From: an uncultured beta proteobacterium
GTDB lineage: Bacteria > Pseudomonadota > Gammaproteobacteria > Burkholderiales > Rhodocyclaceae
NCBI GenBank assembly: GCA_903917505.1
Contig: CAIXAY010000515.1
Location: forward strand, 1 to 45,089
DNA length: 45,089 bases
Reading direction: 5' to 3'
The notes under the pieces are model-generated. The model was not told the DNA's origin, searched no databases, and was given only the letters and a program-made list of their open reading frames with translations. Shown piece by piece: positions 1-8,594 of this stretch. How positions within the stretch are numbered: the first letter of the stretch is position 1; every line of letters begins with the position of its first letter. The translations under genes were made by a program, and so were the position numbers.

Positions 1-289
1 GCCGCCCGGCGCGGGAGTACTGACCGCAGCCGACCGGGCCGTGGGAGATGTGGATCATGTCCTTGATCGGGCCCCACACCACGCCCTTGGAGCCGGCGTA
101 GGCGCAGCCGCGCATGGTCATCACGCCGGGGATCGACTTGCGGTTGGAGGTGATGCACTTCTTCGACGACTCGAGTTCCTTGTCGTTGACCATCAGGTGC
201 TTGACGCGATCCTTCTTGGCCTTCTCGGGATAGACCTCGAGGACCTCCTGGATCATGGATTCGGTTTCTTCGCGGGTTAGCGCAGCCAT
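1..289 (-). CDS. nifD: Nitrogenase MoFe protein alpha chain NifD (N-terminal 96 residues; cut by the window edge)
   Basis: NifD is the alpha subunit of dinitrogenase; with NifK it holds the P-cluster and FeMo-cofactor. Only the N-terminus is present. The frame opens at the ATG at 287-289 after an AAGGAG ribosome site and stays open to the edge. The visible protein has the family block [17 protein letters not shown] and then [13 protein letters not shown]. Cys62 and Cys88 fall at the same numbers as the P-cluster ligands of Azotobacter NifD. It lies 79 bp downstream of nifH on the same strand, the usual nifHDK order, so nifK is expected outside the window. No defect is visible in this part. 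Confidence 0.97.
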   Translation of the reverse strand, partial: MAALTREETESMIQEVLEVYPEKAKKDRVKHLMVNDKELESSKKCITSNRKSIPGVMTMRGCAYAGSKGVVWGPIKDMIHISHGPVGCGQYSRAGR

Positions 290-368
290 GGTGCTACTCC
301 TTATCGGGCGCCGGCAGCGATCTGTGCACGACGCCCCGTTGGATTGAATGCGTAAGTTTGGGCTTGCC

Positions 369-1367
<999 letters not shown>

Positions 1368-1392
1368 TTAAGCACTTGAAACGAATGACCTA

Positions 1393-2277
1393 ATGCGGCT
1401 TGAGGCCACCATCGCTGAGGCAGGGGAATCCAACAATGAGCGGGATATTTGTCGGGGTGCCGACAATGACGGCGCCTCATTGCCCCCCTACGCGCGCCTG
1501 CCGATCAACCGTTGCAATCTGCCGGCCGTCATCCTCGGCGGCCTGACCTTCCAGCGCTTTCCGACGCCGCTGCATCTGGACAGCGTCGCCGAACTGCACG
1601 CCGATCTCTTCCGGCGTCTCGACCGCATCGGCGGCAAAGCCGAACGGGCCCAAGCCTTCCGCGATTACCTGACCGTACACTTCTGTCTCGAGCAACTCGA
1701 ACAGGCGGGCCTCTCCGAGCGTTCGCGCGGCCGCGCCAATGCCAACTGGATGCGCCTGCTGCGCGGCTGGAGCTTCAACGCCGACGGGCGCGAGGGCGCG
1801 GTCCTGAAAGGCTGGGTGGAATCGCGCTTCGGCCTGCTGGCGCGCTTTCACGGCGAGCCGCTGCGCGACTTTTCCGGGCCGGCCTATCTGCGTTATCAGG
1901 AAATGCGCTCGGCCGGCCTGTACGGCACCAATGCGCTCGAAGGCCAGCTCGATCTCGTATACGCCTACGGCCAGTACGAATTCCGGCGCACCGCGCCCGA
2001 GGTGAAACAGGTCGAGCTCTACCGCGGCGTCAACCGCATCGCCGAGCACGAAGTGCTGACCGGTACAAGGAGCCGCCAGGTCGTTCTGTTCAACAACCTC
2101 GTTTCCTTCAGCGCCTCGCGCGAGCGCGCCGGCGAATTCGGCGATTACATCCTGGCCACCCGCGTTCCGGCGGCGAAGATCTTCTTCAATTGCGACCTGC
2201 TGCCCGGCGTACTCAAGGGCGAGGAAGAATACCTCGTCATCGGCGGCGTCTACGACATCGCGATCGGTACGCTCTAG
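1393..2277 (+). CDS. draT: NAD+-dinitrogenase reductase ADP-ribosyltransferase DraT
   Basis: DraT moves ADP-ribose from NAD+ onto an arginine of one NifH subunit, switching nitrogenase off in response to ammonium or energy loss. The frame is 294 aa from the ATG at 1393 and carries the DraT block LPINRCNLPAVILGGLTFQR near residues 37-56, followed by typical blocks such as FRDYLTVHFCLEQ and NWMRLLRGW. The start is uncertain. The 1393 ATG has no clear ribosome site, and the nifH NifA site lies inside the resulting N-terminal extension. An in-frame TTG at 1480 would give a 265-aa protein beginning just before the conserved block. The gene is divergent from nifH, and a SIR2-like gene follows 157 bp downstream. 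Confidence 0.93.
   Translation: MRLEATIAEAGESNNERDICRGADNDGASLPPYARLPINRCNLPAVILGGLTFQRFPTPLHLDSVAELHADLFRRLDRIGGKAERAQAFRDYLTVHFCLEQLEQAGLSERSRGRANANWMRLLRGWSFNADGREGAVLKGWVESRFGLLARFHGEPLRDFSGPAYLRYQEMRSAGLYGTNALEGQLDLVYAYGQYEFRRTAPEVKQVELYRGVNRIAEHEVLTGTRSRQVVLFNNLVSFSASRERAGEFGDYILATRVPAAKIFFNCDLLPGVLKGEEEYLVIGGVYDIAIGTL
1450..1465. promoter_or_regulatory. NifA upstream activator site for nifH
   Basis: TGTCGGGGTGCCGACA fits the NifA consensus TGT-N10-ACA exactly, and its 6-bp arms form a perfect inverted repeat. It sits about 100 bp upstream of the nifH -24 element, a normal looping distance. It also lies inside the longest possible reading frame of draT. Confidence 0.88.
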
Positions 2278-2434
2278 TTCTTGTCGCAAACGCGACAGTG
2301 GGCGCGCAGCGCTCCGTGGCGCATCCCGCGCCCGCAAGCCCAGACATCGTAAGGCGCGCGGCATTTCGTCCCGCGCCATCCGCCGACGGCGCACTTCTTG
2401 CGAGTGACTAAAGCATTTCCCCGCGAGGACAGCC

Positions 2435-3286
2435 ATGAGCCCCGAACTGCGCGCCACCATCGTTACTGGCCTCAAGAACGGCAGCGTCGTTCCCTATCTC
2501 GGCCCCGGCGTCCTCGCCGACGTCGTTTCGGCGACGACCGGCGCGCCGATGCCGGCGACCGGCGAGCAGCTGATCGTCGCCCTGAACGGCGGCAAGCCCA
2601 TGTCGCCCAAGCTGATGTACGAGTTTCCGCGTGCGGCGATGAACGTCGAACTGAAGCGCGGCCGCGGCGCGGTAGCGCGTTTTCTCGACACCACCTACGG
2701 CAAGACCGCATGGACGCGTGCGGCGCTGCACGACTTCCTGCAGGCGATCCGCCCGCCCTATGTCATCGACATCAACCGCGACAGCCAGCTGATCGACAGC
2801 TACGCGGCAATTCCGCACCTGCTGATCGTCGGCTGCGCCCGCATCGTGGCCAACGGCTACCGCTTCAAACTCTACGCCTACGGCGGTGTCAATTACTCGG
2901 TCATCGCCCCGGAGCAGGCCCCGGGTGGACTGCCGGTGCTGTTCAAGCCAATGGGCGCGCCGAAGCCGCAATCCTGCTACATCGCCTCGGACGCCGATTA
3001 CGTCGATTACATCACCGAACTGATGGGCGGTTTCGCCGTGCCGTCCTTCGTCAAGACGCTCAGGCGCGACAAGCGCTATCTGCTGCTCGGCTTGCGCCTC
3101 ACCCGCGACACTGAGCGTATGGTGCTGTCCGACCTGATCTGCGGCGCGGCCAATCCGGCCGGCTGGGCGCTGATCGCCGACGCCAGCGCCAAGGAGCGGC
3201 GCTTCCTCGACAAACTGGGCATCGAGTTGATCGAAGCGGACTTTCGCGAGCTGCTGCCCGAAGCGAGCGTAGCGCTCAGCGGCTAA
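2435..3286 (+). CDS. SIR2-like (SIR2_2-type Rossmann) protein between draT and draG, probably non-catalytic
   Basis: The 283-aa protein starts at an ATG preceded by GAGGAC. Its layout follows the SIR2-like/SIR2_2 fold: an N-terminal nucleotide loop VVPYLGPGV (residues 18-26) in place of the usual GAG(V/I)S, INRD at 113-116 in place of TNYD, KPMG at 171-174 in place of (K)LHG, then YV..YI around 189-193 and LLGLRLTRDTERM at 217-229. The last stretch resembles the C-terminal 'LFLGYSLSD' block. The Met at position 173 replaces the histidine that is the catalytic base of true sirtuins, so deacylase activity is doubtful. An NAD- or ADP-ribose-sensing role is possible. It shares a strand with draT and overlaps the end of draG by 11 bp tail to tail. 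The function is not known to me; a link to DraT/DraG is inferred from position only. Confidence 0.75.
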   Translation: MSPELRATIVTGLKNGSVVPYLGPGVLADVVSATTGAPMPATGEQLIVALNGGKPMSPKLMYEFPRAAMNVELKRGRGAVARFLDTTYGKTAWTRAALHDFLQAIRPPYVIDINRDSQLIDSYAAIPHLLIVGCARIVANGYRFKLYAYGGVNYSVIAPEQAPGGLPVLFKPMGAPKPQSCYIASDADYVDYITELMGGFAVPSFVKTLRRDKRYLLLGLRLTRDTERMVLSDLICGAANPAGWALIADASAKERRFLDKLGIELIEADFRELLPEASVALSG

Positions 3287-4166
3287 CGCCGCCGACCAGC
3301 GCCTGGGCCTGGGCCTGGCAAGCCCGGTGCACGGCCGGGTCTAGCGCCTTGCGCCAGCGCTGCGGCAGCGCGGCCAGACCGTAGTGCGCGCCGGCCAGCA
3401 TGCCGGCGATCGCGCCGGTGGTATCGGCGTCGCCGCCGCGGCTCGTCACGTCGACGACGCAGCGCTCGTAGCTGTCTGTTTCCAGCAGGGCCTGCAGGAC
3501 GGCCTGCAGGGTGTCGACGATCCAGCCGCTCGGATTCTCGCAACGCCTTCGGCGAAACGAAAATTCCGGATGCGCCGCGATCAGCGGCGCGATGCGGCGG
3601 CGATAGACCGCGCGCAGGCTTTCCCCGCGCACGAAGTCCTGCACCGCGACGGCGATGAATTCGCTCGCCGCGTCGGAGACCGGATTGTTGTGCGTCACAT
3701 GCGCCTGCGCGCGCACCGCGGCACGCACCGCGGTTTCATCGAGCGCCAGCGTGCCGAGGGCAACCGGCAGCACGCGCATGGCCGCGCCGTTGCCGGCGTC
3801 GTATTCCGAAGGCGGCGCCGATGGATCGCCGCTGCGCCTGAAAGCGACGAGATTGCGCCGCACGGTGTTGCCGATGTCCACGGGTTTACCGCGCATCCAC
3901 GCGTCGAAAGCGCGGGCGCAGGAGAGCGCCCGCACCTCGCCGCCGTCGGACAGCAGCGCGGCGCCGAGCGCCAGCGACATCGTCGTATCGTCGGTGACCT
4001 GCCCGGGCTTGATGTTGAGCCAGCCGCCGCCGCATATTTCACGATGCACGCCGTAACGGTAGACGATTTCGCGCGGCGTCATGAACTCGACCGTTGCGCC
4101 CAGCGCGTCGCCCAGGGCGAGTCCCAGATAGGCCGCTTGCGCCCGCGCGACGAGCTGAGCGTTCAC
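3276..4166 (-). CDS. draG: ADP-ribosyl-[dinitrogenase reductase] glycohydrolase DraG
   Basis: DraG removes ADP-ribose from the modified NifH arginine and so reactivates nitrogenase. The 296-aa product has the dinuclear metal-site motifs of the ADP-ribosylglycohydrolase family: TDDT at residues 58-61 and RGGDADTTGA at 243-252 (Asp246, Asp248, Thr249). GNG (125-127) and HNNP (159-162) lie between them. Length matches DraG (about 290-300 aa). Unlike the common draTG operon, it is the last gene of the nifB operon, 19 bp after the FeSII gene, and faces draT and the SIR2-like gene. The activating and inactivating enzymes should thus be transcribed separately. Confidence 0.95.
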   Translation of the reverse strand: MNAQLVARAQAAYLGLALGDALGATVEFMTPREIVYRYGVHREICGGGWLNIKPGQVTDDTTMSLALGAALLSDGGEVRALSCARAFDAWMRGKPVDIGNTVRRNLVAFRRSGDPSAPPSEYDAGNGAAMRVLPVALGTLALDETAVRAAVRAQAHVTHNNPVSDAASEFIAVAVQDFVRGESLRAVYRRRIAPLIAAHPEFSFRRRRCENPSGWIVDTLQAVLQALLETDSYERCVVDVTSRGGDADTTGAIAGMLAGAHYGLAALPQRWRKALDPAVHRACQAQAQALVGGVSR

Positions 4167-4185
4167 ATCAAAGCGATTCGGGGCT

Positions 4186-4545
4186 TTAGCGGCTCGGATA
4201 CTCGACGATGATGTCTTCGTCGCGCATCACCATCTGGCAAGCCAGTCGCCATTCCGTCGGCATGAGATCGTCGACCATCATCTGCTCGACCTGAGCCTGG
4301 GTGATCTTGCCCAGGCCCTTGAGCACCGTGACTTCGCGCTCGGTGAGCGGATGCCCCATGCGCTTCTTGCGATTGACGCTGAAGACCTTGACCAGGCAGG
4401 TGCCGCATTCGCCGTCGCCGCAGGAAAAATCGATCGGAATGTGATTTTCCTTGGCGATTTCGAGGATGGTTTTCTTGTGGCTACCGGCCACCGCATAAAC
4501 CGTCTTGTCCTTGTGCAGAATGCTGGAAAAAGTGATGTTGGCCAT
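4186..4545 (-). CDS. fesII: 2Fe-2S ferredoxin of the Shethna protein II (FeSII) type
   Basis: FeSII binds the nitrogenase components under oxidative stress and holds them in an inactive but oxygen-stable complex (conformational protection, known from Azotobacter). The 119-aa product has the plant-type 2Fe-2S pattern Cys42-x4-Cys47-x2-Cys50 and Cys103 (LACQ). Beyond the cluster motif, the start MANITFSS, AVAGSHKKT, the middle stretch LTEREVTVLKGLGK and the end LACQMVMRDEDIIVEY follow Azotobacter FeSII closely as I recall that sequence. A generic nif-linked ferredoxin is the alternative. It sits between another 2Fe-2S ferredoxin and draG in the nifB operon, a fitting place for a protection factor. 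Confidence 0.82.
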   Translation of the reverse strand: MANITFSSILHKDKTVYAVAGSHKKTILEIAKENHIPIDFSCGDGECGTCLVKVFSVNRKKRMGHPLTEREVTVLKGLGKITQAQVEQMMVDDLMPTEWRLACQMVMRDEDIIVEYPSR

Positions 4546-4584
4546 GCCGTGCTCCCCGTGGGTTGGTTGATCTAGCGATGAAAT

Positions 4585-4872
4585 TCAAGCCGGTGTAACG
4601 ACGACATTGCCGCCCAGCACCTGCGCCTGGCAGGCCAGGCGATGATGGCGCGGCGCCAGGTTGTCCTTGAGCACCTGATCCTCGAGCACCGACGGCAGCG
4701 CGAGATTTTCGTGGCCGGAGACGATCTTGGTCAGGCAGCTGCAGCACTCGCCCTCGCGGCAGCCATAGGTTATTCCGGCGCCGACCTTTTCCGAGACCTC
4801 GATCAGCCGGGTGCCGGCGGGAACGCACAGCGTGACGCTCACGTCGGCGAAGGTGACATTTGCTTTTGGCAT
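4585..4872 (-). CDS. 2Fe-2S ferredoxin (nif-associated)
   Basis: A 95-aa plant-type ferredoxin. The cluster ligands should be Cys38, Cys43, Cys46 and Cys81, from YGCREGECCSC and LACQ; an extra Cys44 gives a CCSC stretch. It probably carries electrons to NifH or pairs with the flavodiiron protein encoded 13 bp upstream in the same operon. The next gene (FeSII) starts 39 bp downstream. It is shorter than FeSII and lacks the FeSII-specific middle region, so I treat the two as different proteins. The exact partner cannot be read from sequence. Confidence 0.9.
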   Translation of the reverse strand: MPKANVTFADVSVTLCVPAGTRLIEVSEKVGAGITYGCREGECCSCLTKIVSGHENLALPSVLEDQVLKDNLAPRHHRLACQAQVLGGNVVVTPA

Positions 4873-4885
4873 ATCGTTTTCCTCT

Positions 4886-6148
4886 TCAGGCCAGCGCGGC
4901 CATGTCCATGATCCGGTGCTCGGCCTGGCCGCTCAGGTGCAGCGCGAGTTCGCGCCCCAGCGTCCGGCAGCTTTCCAACTCCTCGGGCGTCGGGATCAGC
5001 TTGGCGCGCACGCCTTTGACGGGAACGCGCAGCTTGAGTCCGCGCAGGCGCTCTTCGATCATCGCCACCGCCTCGCCGCTCCAGCCGAAGGAACCGAAAG
5101 CTGCGCCGAGCTTGCCGCGCAGGCTTATGGCGGTGAGCGAGGAGAGCAGGTCCCATACCGGCTTGATGGCATCGCCGTTGATCGTCGGGCTGCCGAAAGC
5201 CAGAGCGTCGGCTTCCTCGATCAGATCGACGAAAGGCGCGATCTCGCTGCCTTCCAGGTCGTAGAGCGAGACGCGCACCGCGCCGAATTCTTCGGCACCG
5301 GCCGCGACGGCCTCGGCCATGGTGCGCGTGTTGCCGTAGGCGGAGAGGTAGAACACCAGCAGCGTCTTCACCTCGCCGGCTTGCAGCGTCGGCTGCGCGA
5401 GTTCGCGATAGCGACGCACATAACGCTGCGGCGCTTCGCGCAGGATGGGCCCGTGCGCCGGCGCCACAATGCGGAACGGCAGCGGCGCTATCAGTTCGAG
5501 CGCTTCGAGCACGCGGGCGCGAAAAGGCCGCATCAGCTGCGCGTAGTAGTAATCGAAGGAAAAGCGGAAATCGCCGACGGCATCGTTGAACAACCGTTCG
5601 TCGCAAAAATGGCAGCCGAAGACGTCGCCGGAAAACAGCAGGCCGGCATCTTCAAGCCAGGTCATTTGCGTATCCGGCCAGTGCAGGAAGGGCGTGTGCA
5701 GGAAGCTCAACTGGCGGTCGCCGAGGCTCAGCGAATCGCCGCTGCCGACCGGCGTAAATTCCAGGCGGTCGCCGTGCAGCAGGCCCTTGAGCATTTGCTT
5801 GGCGCGGGTGGAAATGTAGAGCCGCGCCTGCGGCGCCCGCCGCAGCAGTTCCGGCAGGGCGCCGGTGTGGTCGGGCTCGAGGTGGTTGAGGACGATGACG
5901 GTGATTTCGTCATAACGGGCGACCGCTTCAAGGCGGCGGAAGAAATCCCCGGCGAAGCATTCCTTGACCGTGTCGATGATGGCGACGCCGGCGCTGCCGC
6001 GCACGGCATAGGCGTTATAGCTCGTCCCGTTGGCGGTCTTGAGGATGATGTCGAAGGCGCGCAGTTCCGGATCGAACGCGCCGATCCAGTGCGCGCCCGA
6101 CGCGATCTCGACCGCGCTCTCAGCTTTGGAGGTCGGGGCGGGATTCAT
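4886..6148 (-). CDS. Flavodiiron protein (FprA/NorV family: metallo-beta-lactamase + flavodoxin)
   Basis: Flavodiiron proteins reduce O2 or NO at a diiron site using FMN. The 420-aa product has a metallo-beta-lactamase domain (about 15-250) with HLEPDH at residues 89-94, LHWPD (His156), SGD (Asp175) and APAHGP (His232), the full ligand set of an active diiron site. A flavodoxin domain follows from about residue 262 (FYLSAYGNT) to about 405. I chose the ATG at 6148; the frame runs another 47 codons upstream, but that part is only the shadow of nifO. This start overlaps the nifO end by 29 bp. Placement in the nifB operon suggests oxygen scavenging for nitrogenase; fprA of Rhodobacter capsulatus is likewise nif-linked. 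Confidence 0.93.
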   Translation of the reverse strand: MNPAPTSKAESAVEIASGAHWIGAFDPELRAFDIILKTANGTSYNAYAVRGSAGVAIIDTVKECFAGDFFRRLEAVARYDEITVIVLNHLEPDHTGALPELLRRAPQARLYISTRAKQMLKGLLHGDRLEFTPVGSGDSLSLGDRQLSFLHTPFLHWPDTQMTWLEDAGLLFSGDVFGCHFCDERLFNDAVGDFRFSFDYYYAQLMRPFRARVLEALELIAPLPFRIVAPAHGPILREAPQRYVRRYRELAQPTLQAGEVKTLLVFYLSAYGNTRTMAEAVAAGAEEFGAVRVSLYDLEGSEIAPFVDLIEEADALAFGSPTINGDAIKPVWDLLSSLTAISLRGKLGAAFGSFGWSGEAVAMIEERLRGLKLRVPVKGVRAKLIPTPEELESCRTLGRELALHLSGQAEHRIMDMAALA

Positions 6149-6581
6149 GCGGGTGATCGTCGCCGTGAGCGCTGCATTCTGCGCCGCCGGCGTCATGCGC
6201 GCAGGCTTCGAGATTTTCGCCGGGCATCGCCGACAGGCCGATCCAGTCGCGGATCGCCGCCGCATCGAAGCCGGCGCGGCACACGCCATCGACCTCGAGC
6301 AGCGGCCGGCGGATCAGGATCGGGGAGGCGAGCAAGAGCGTCAGAGCCGACGCCTCGTCAAATCGGGCCGGGATGATCTCGCCGCTCTTGACTGCCGGCG
6401 CGTTGGGGTTGAACCATTGCGCGAGCGGCAAGGACTTGAGGAAGGAGCGCAGTTGCTCGCGCGTCCACGGCGCGTCGAGAATGCTGCGGGCGACCACGCT
6501 GTGGCCGGACGCTTCGAGCACCGCCTTCTGCCGCGCATTGCCGCGGCAGCCGGGCTTTTCATAGAAAACTACGACGGCCAT
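6120..6581 (-). CDS. nifO: Nitrogenase-associated protein NifO (ArsC/Spx-like fold)
   Basis: NifO is a small thioredoxin-fold protein of the ArsC family found beside nifB-fdxN. In Azotobacter it affects molybdenum partitioning between nitrogenase and nitrate reductase. The 153-aa product begins MAVVVFYEKPGC, with Cys12 at the redox-motif position followed by the typical N-x-RQK. ILIRRPLLEVDG and GFD follow in the C-terminal half as in arsenate-reductase-like proteins. The tail from about residue 130 is His/Asp-rich (DDHPHES), possibly metal-binding. A GGAGAG ribosome site precedes the ATG. The upstream neighbour is fdxN, 8 bp away. Confidence 0.9.
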   Translation of the reverse strand: MAVVVFYEKPGCRGNARQKAVLEASGHSVVARSILDAPWTREQLRSFLKSLPLAQWFNPNAPAVKSGEIIPARFDEASALTLLLASPILIRRPLLEVDGVCRAGFDAAAIRDWIGLSAMPGENLEACAHDAGGAECSAHGDDHPHESRPDLQS

Positions 6582-6589
6582 AAACTCTC

Positions 6590-6868
6590 CTAGCGAGCGG
6601 CGATCTCGGCTTGCGCGGCCGCCCAGCGCGCGGGTGAAATTCCGGTCAGCGAACCGGGCGGGTTGAGCGCTTCGTTCAATTCATTGACGATGGCGCCCTC
6701 GATCGGGCAGATCGCCGCGCATTGCGGCTCGGCGAAATCGCCCAGGCACTCGCTGCATTGGTCGGCGCGCACCAGGAAATGCGGCTGTGCGGCGTAGATC
6801 GCCCGGTTCGGGCAGAGCGCTTCACAGGCCCAGCAATTGACGCAGCTGTCGACGATTTGCAGGGCCAT
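6590..6868 (-). CDS. fdxN: 2x[4Fe-4S] ferredoxin FdxN
   Basis: A 92-aa bacterial ferredoxin with two 4Fe-4S motifs: Cys9, 12, 15, 19 (CVNCWACEALCP) and Cys38, 41, 50, 54 (C-x2-C-x8-C-x3-C). The widened second motif is usual for nif FdxN proteins, which feed electrons to nitrogenase or to NifB. The ATG overlaps the nifB stop by one base (TGATG), so translation is probably coupled. The order nifB-fdxN-nifO matches the Azotobacter and P. stutzeri clusters. Confidence 0.93.
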   Translation of the reverse strand: MALQIVDSCVNCWACEALCPNRAIYAAQPHFLVRADQCSECLGDFAEPQCAAICPIEGAIVNELNEALNPPGSLTGISPARWAAAQAEIAAR

Positions 6869-8373
6869 CAGGCGCGCTTCCTGTCCGCGGCCGGCGCGGA
6901 CAATTTGCCCGCCGCCAGCATCTCGCGCCACACCGCCATCACGGCTTCGTCGATCGGCTCCATCGCGTGCTCGCCGTTCGGCCGGATTCCGGCCGCTTCA
7001 AGCGCCTTCCACGGCTCGATGCCGATCTTGGCGCAGAGCACCGTCTCGCAGCCGGCGAGCGCGCGCAGGGTGCGCGCCAGCGCCGACTCGCCGTCGCCGC
7101 AGGTTTCATCGCCGCCGCAATAAAGATCGGTCTTGCGCTGGCCGATCAGCCGCGCGCCGTTCTCGCTCGCCTCGTAGATCATGAATTCTCGTGCGTGACC
7201 GAAATGCTGGTTGACCACGCCGGCGCCCTTGCTGGCGACGGCCATCAGCACCGGGCGACCCTGCGCCTTGCGTGGCCGGTGCAGCGTGACCACCTGGGTC
7301 GGCGCCGCATGGGCCTGTGCGCGCTTCGCCTCGAGCTCTGCCGCGATCTTTGCGCGCAAGGCCAGGCGGCGCGCCAGTGCTGCCTCGTGGTCGATGTCCA
7401 TGGCCGCAACCTTGTCGAGGGTGAACTCGGCGCCCCTGTCCTCGCCGAGCAGGCCGACCGCGTCGGCGCGGCACTGGCGGCAGTGGCGCATCATGTTCAT
7501 GTCGCCGGCGCAGGCATCCTGCAAGTCCTTCAGCTCGCCGGGCGTCGGGCGGCGCTGCCCCATCAGGCCGTAGAAGGTGCCGTGTTCGGCTGCCGCGATC
7601 AGCGGCATGACGTTGTGCAGGAAAGCGCCCTTGGCCTTGACGATGCGCGACACTTCTTTCAGGTGCTGATCATTGACGCCGGGAATCAGCACCGAATTGA
7701 CCTTGACCAGGATGCCGCGCGCCACCAGCATCTCCAGCCCCTTCTGCTGCTGCGCGATGAGGATCGCCGCCGCGGCGCGGCCGCGCACGCGGCGGTTCTT
7801 CCAGAAGATCCACGGGTAGATCTTGGCGCCGATGTCGGCGTCGACACAGTTGATGGTGATCGTGACGTGCTCGATATTGTGGCGCGACAATTCGTCGGCA
7901 TATTCAGGAAGCATCAGGCCGTTGGTCGATACGCAGAGCTTGATGTCCGGCGCCTTCTCGGCCAGCCCGCGGAAAGTCGCGAAGGTCCGCGCCGCGTTGG
8001 CCAGCGGGTCGCCCGGCCCGGCGATGCCGAGCACCGACATTTGCGGTATCGCCGCCGCGACGGCGAGCGCTTTCTGCACCGCCTGCTCGGGCGTGAGCAG
8101 TTCGGAGACGACGCCGGGACGCGACTCGTTCGAGCAGTCGTACTTGCGGTTGCAGTAATTGCACTGGATGTTGCACGCCGGCGCCACCGCCGCGTGCATG
8201 CGCGCGAAGTAATGATGCGCTTCCTCCGAATAGCACGGATGATCCTGGACCTTGAGTCGAATTTCGTCGGTCAGGCCGTTTGTCGCCGCCGACCCGCAGC
8301 GACCCGCGCCGCAGCCGCTGCCCATGTCCTGGATTGCCGGAGAAACCGGTTCGTCGAAAGCAGCAAGGTCCAC
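6868..8373 (-). CDS. nifB: FeMo-cofactor biosynthesis radical SAM protein NifB
   Basis: NifB fuses 4Fe-4S clusters and inserts carbide to give the 8Fe core (NifB-co) of FeMo-co. The 501-aa product has the radical-SAM motif CNIQCNYC (Cys67, 71, 74) followed by NRKYDCSNESRPGV, the NifB signature. From about residue 378 (RPVLMAVASKG, then NQHFGHA) it has the C-terminal NifX-like cofactor-binding domain, so it is the long NifB form. The start is a GTG (8371-8373); no better start lies upstream. It heads an operon running fdxN, nifO, flavodiiron protein, two 2Fe-2S proteins and draG, from a sigma-54 promoter with a NifA site. Confidence 0.98.
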   Translation of the reverse strand: MDLAAFDEPVSPAIQDMGSGCGAGRCGSAATNGLTDEIRLKVQDHPCYSEEAHHYFARMHAAVAPACNIQCNYCNRKYDCSNESRPGVVSELLTPEQAVQKALAVAAAIPQMSVLGIAGPGDPLANAARTFATFRGLAEKAPDIKLCVSTNGLMLPEYADELSRHNIEHVTITINCVDADIGAKIYPWIFWKNRRVRGRAAAAILIAQQQKGLEMLVARGILVKVNSVLIPGVNDQHLKEVSRIVKAKGAFLHNVMPLIAAAEHGTFYGLMGQRRPTPGELKDLQDACAGDMNMMRHCRQCRADAVGLLGEDRGAEFTLDKVAAMDIDHEAALARRLALRAKIAAELEAKRAQAHAAPTQVVTLHRPRKAQGRPVLMAVASKGAGVVNQHFGHAREFMIYEASENGARLIGQRKTDLYCGGDETCGDGESALARTLRALAGCETVLCAKIGIEPWKALEAAGIRPNGEHAMEPIDEAVMAVWREMLAAGKLSAPAADRKRA

Positions 8374-8408
8374 ATTGTTCTCCGCGAGAGCGTGTCTGAC
8401 CTTCCTTT

Positions 8409-8424
8409 AGCAACGACTATGCCA
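8409..8424 (-). promoter_or_regulatory. Sigma-54 promoter of the nifB operon
   Basis: The minus strand reads TGGCATA-GTCG-TTGCT, matching the -24 (TGGCAY) and -12 (TTGCW) elements at correct spacing, 36 bp upstream of the nifB GTG. A NifA site lies 63 bp further upstream. Confidence 0.88.
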
Positions 8425-8486
8425 GCGACGGGCGATCGGCTAAGCGCTTGTAATCATGGGGATTCGCTGGCACGCGACGCGGGTCA

Positions 8487-8502
8487 TGTCACAAACCGGA
8501 CA
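8487..8502. promoter_or_regulatory. NifA upstream activator site for nifB
   Basis: TGTCACAAACCGGACA is an exact TGT-N10-ACA. It lies 63 bp upstream of the nifB -24 element and before the toxin-antitoxin promoter on the other strand. Confidence 0.82.
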
Positions 8503-8558
8503 AAGCCGTGCAGCCTGGCGTGTGACGAAGACGACAGAAGCCCTGACGGCGCTCGAGA

Positions 8559-8587
8559 TTGCACGTCAGTATCTGTTTGGATACACT
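8559..8587 (+). promoter_or_regulatory. Likely sigma-70 promoter and operator of the toxin-antitoxin pair
   Basis: TTGCAC (8559-8564) and TACACT (8582-8587) are separated by 17 bp. The inverted repeat GTATC-N6-GATAC (8569-8584) covers the spacer and the start of the -10 box. This is the layout expected for repression by the antitoxin. The transcript would begin almost at the toxin ATG (8595), so the leader would be very short. Confidence 0.55.
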
Positions 8588-8594
8588 AGGCCGC

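Noticed and set aside
290..368. Possible stem-loop between nifH and nifD
   Set aside because: GC-rich arms pair only imperfectly; not strong enough to call although such loops are known in nifHD spacers.
4811..6376. 521-aa plus-strand frame opposite the flavodiiron gene
   Set aside because: Antisense shadow: composition is biased and the opposite strand encodes a complete, motif-bearing protein.
6967..8589. 540-aa plus-strand frame opposite nifB
   Set aside because: Antisense shadow of nifB with no recognisable domains.
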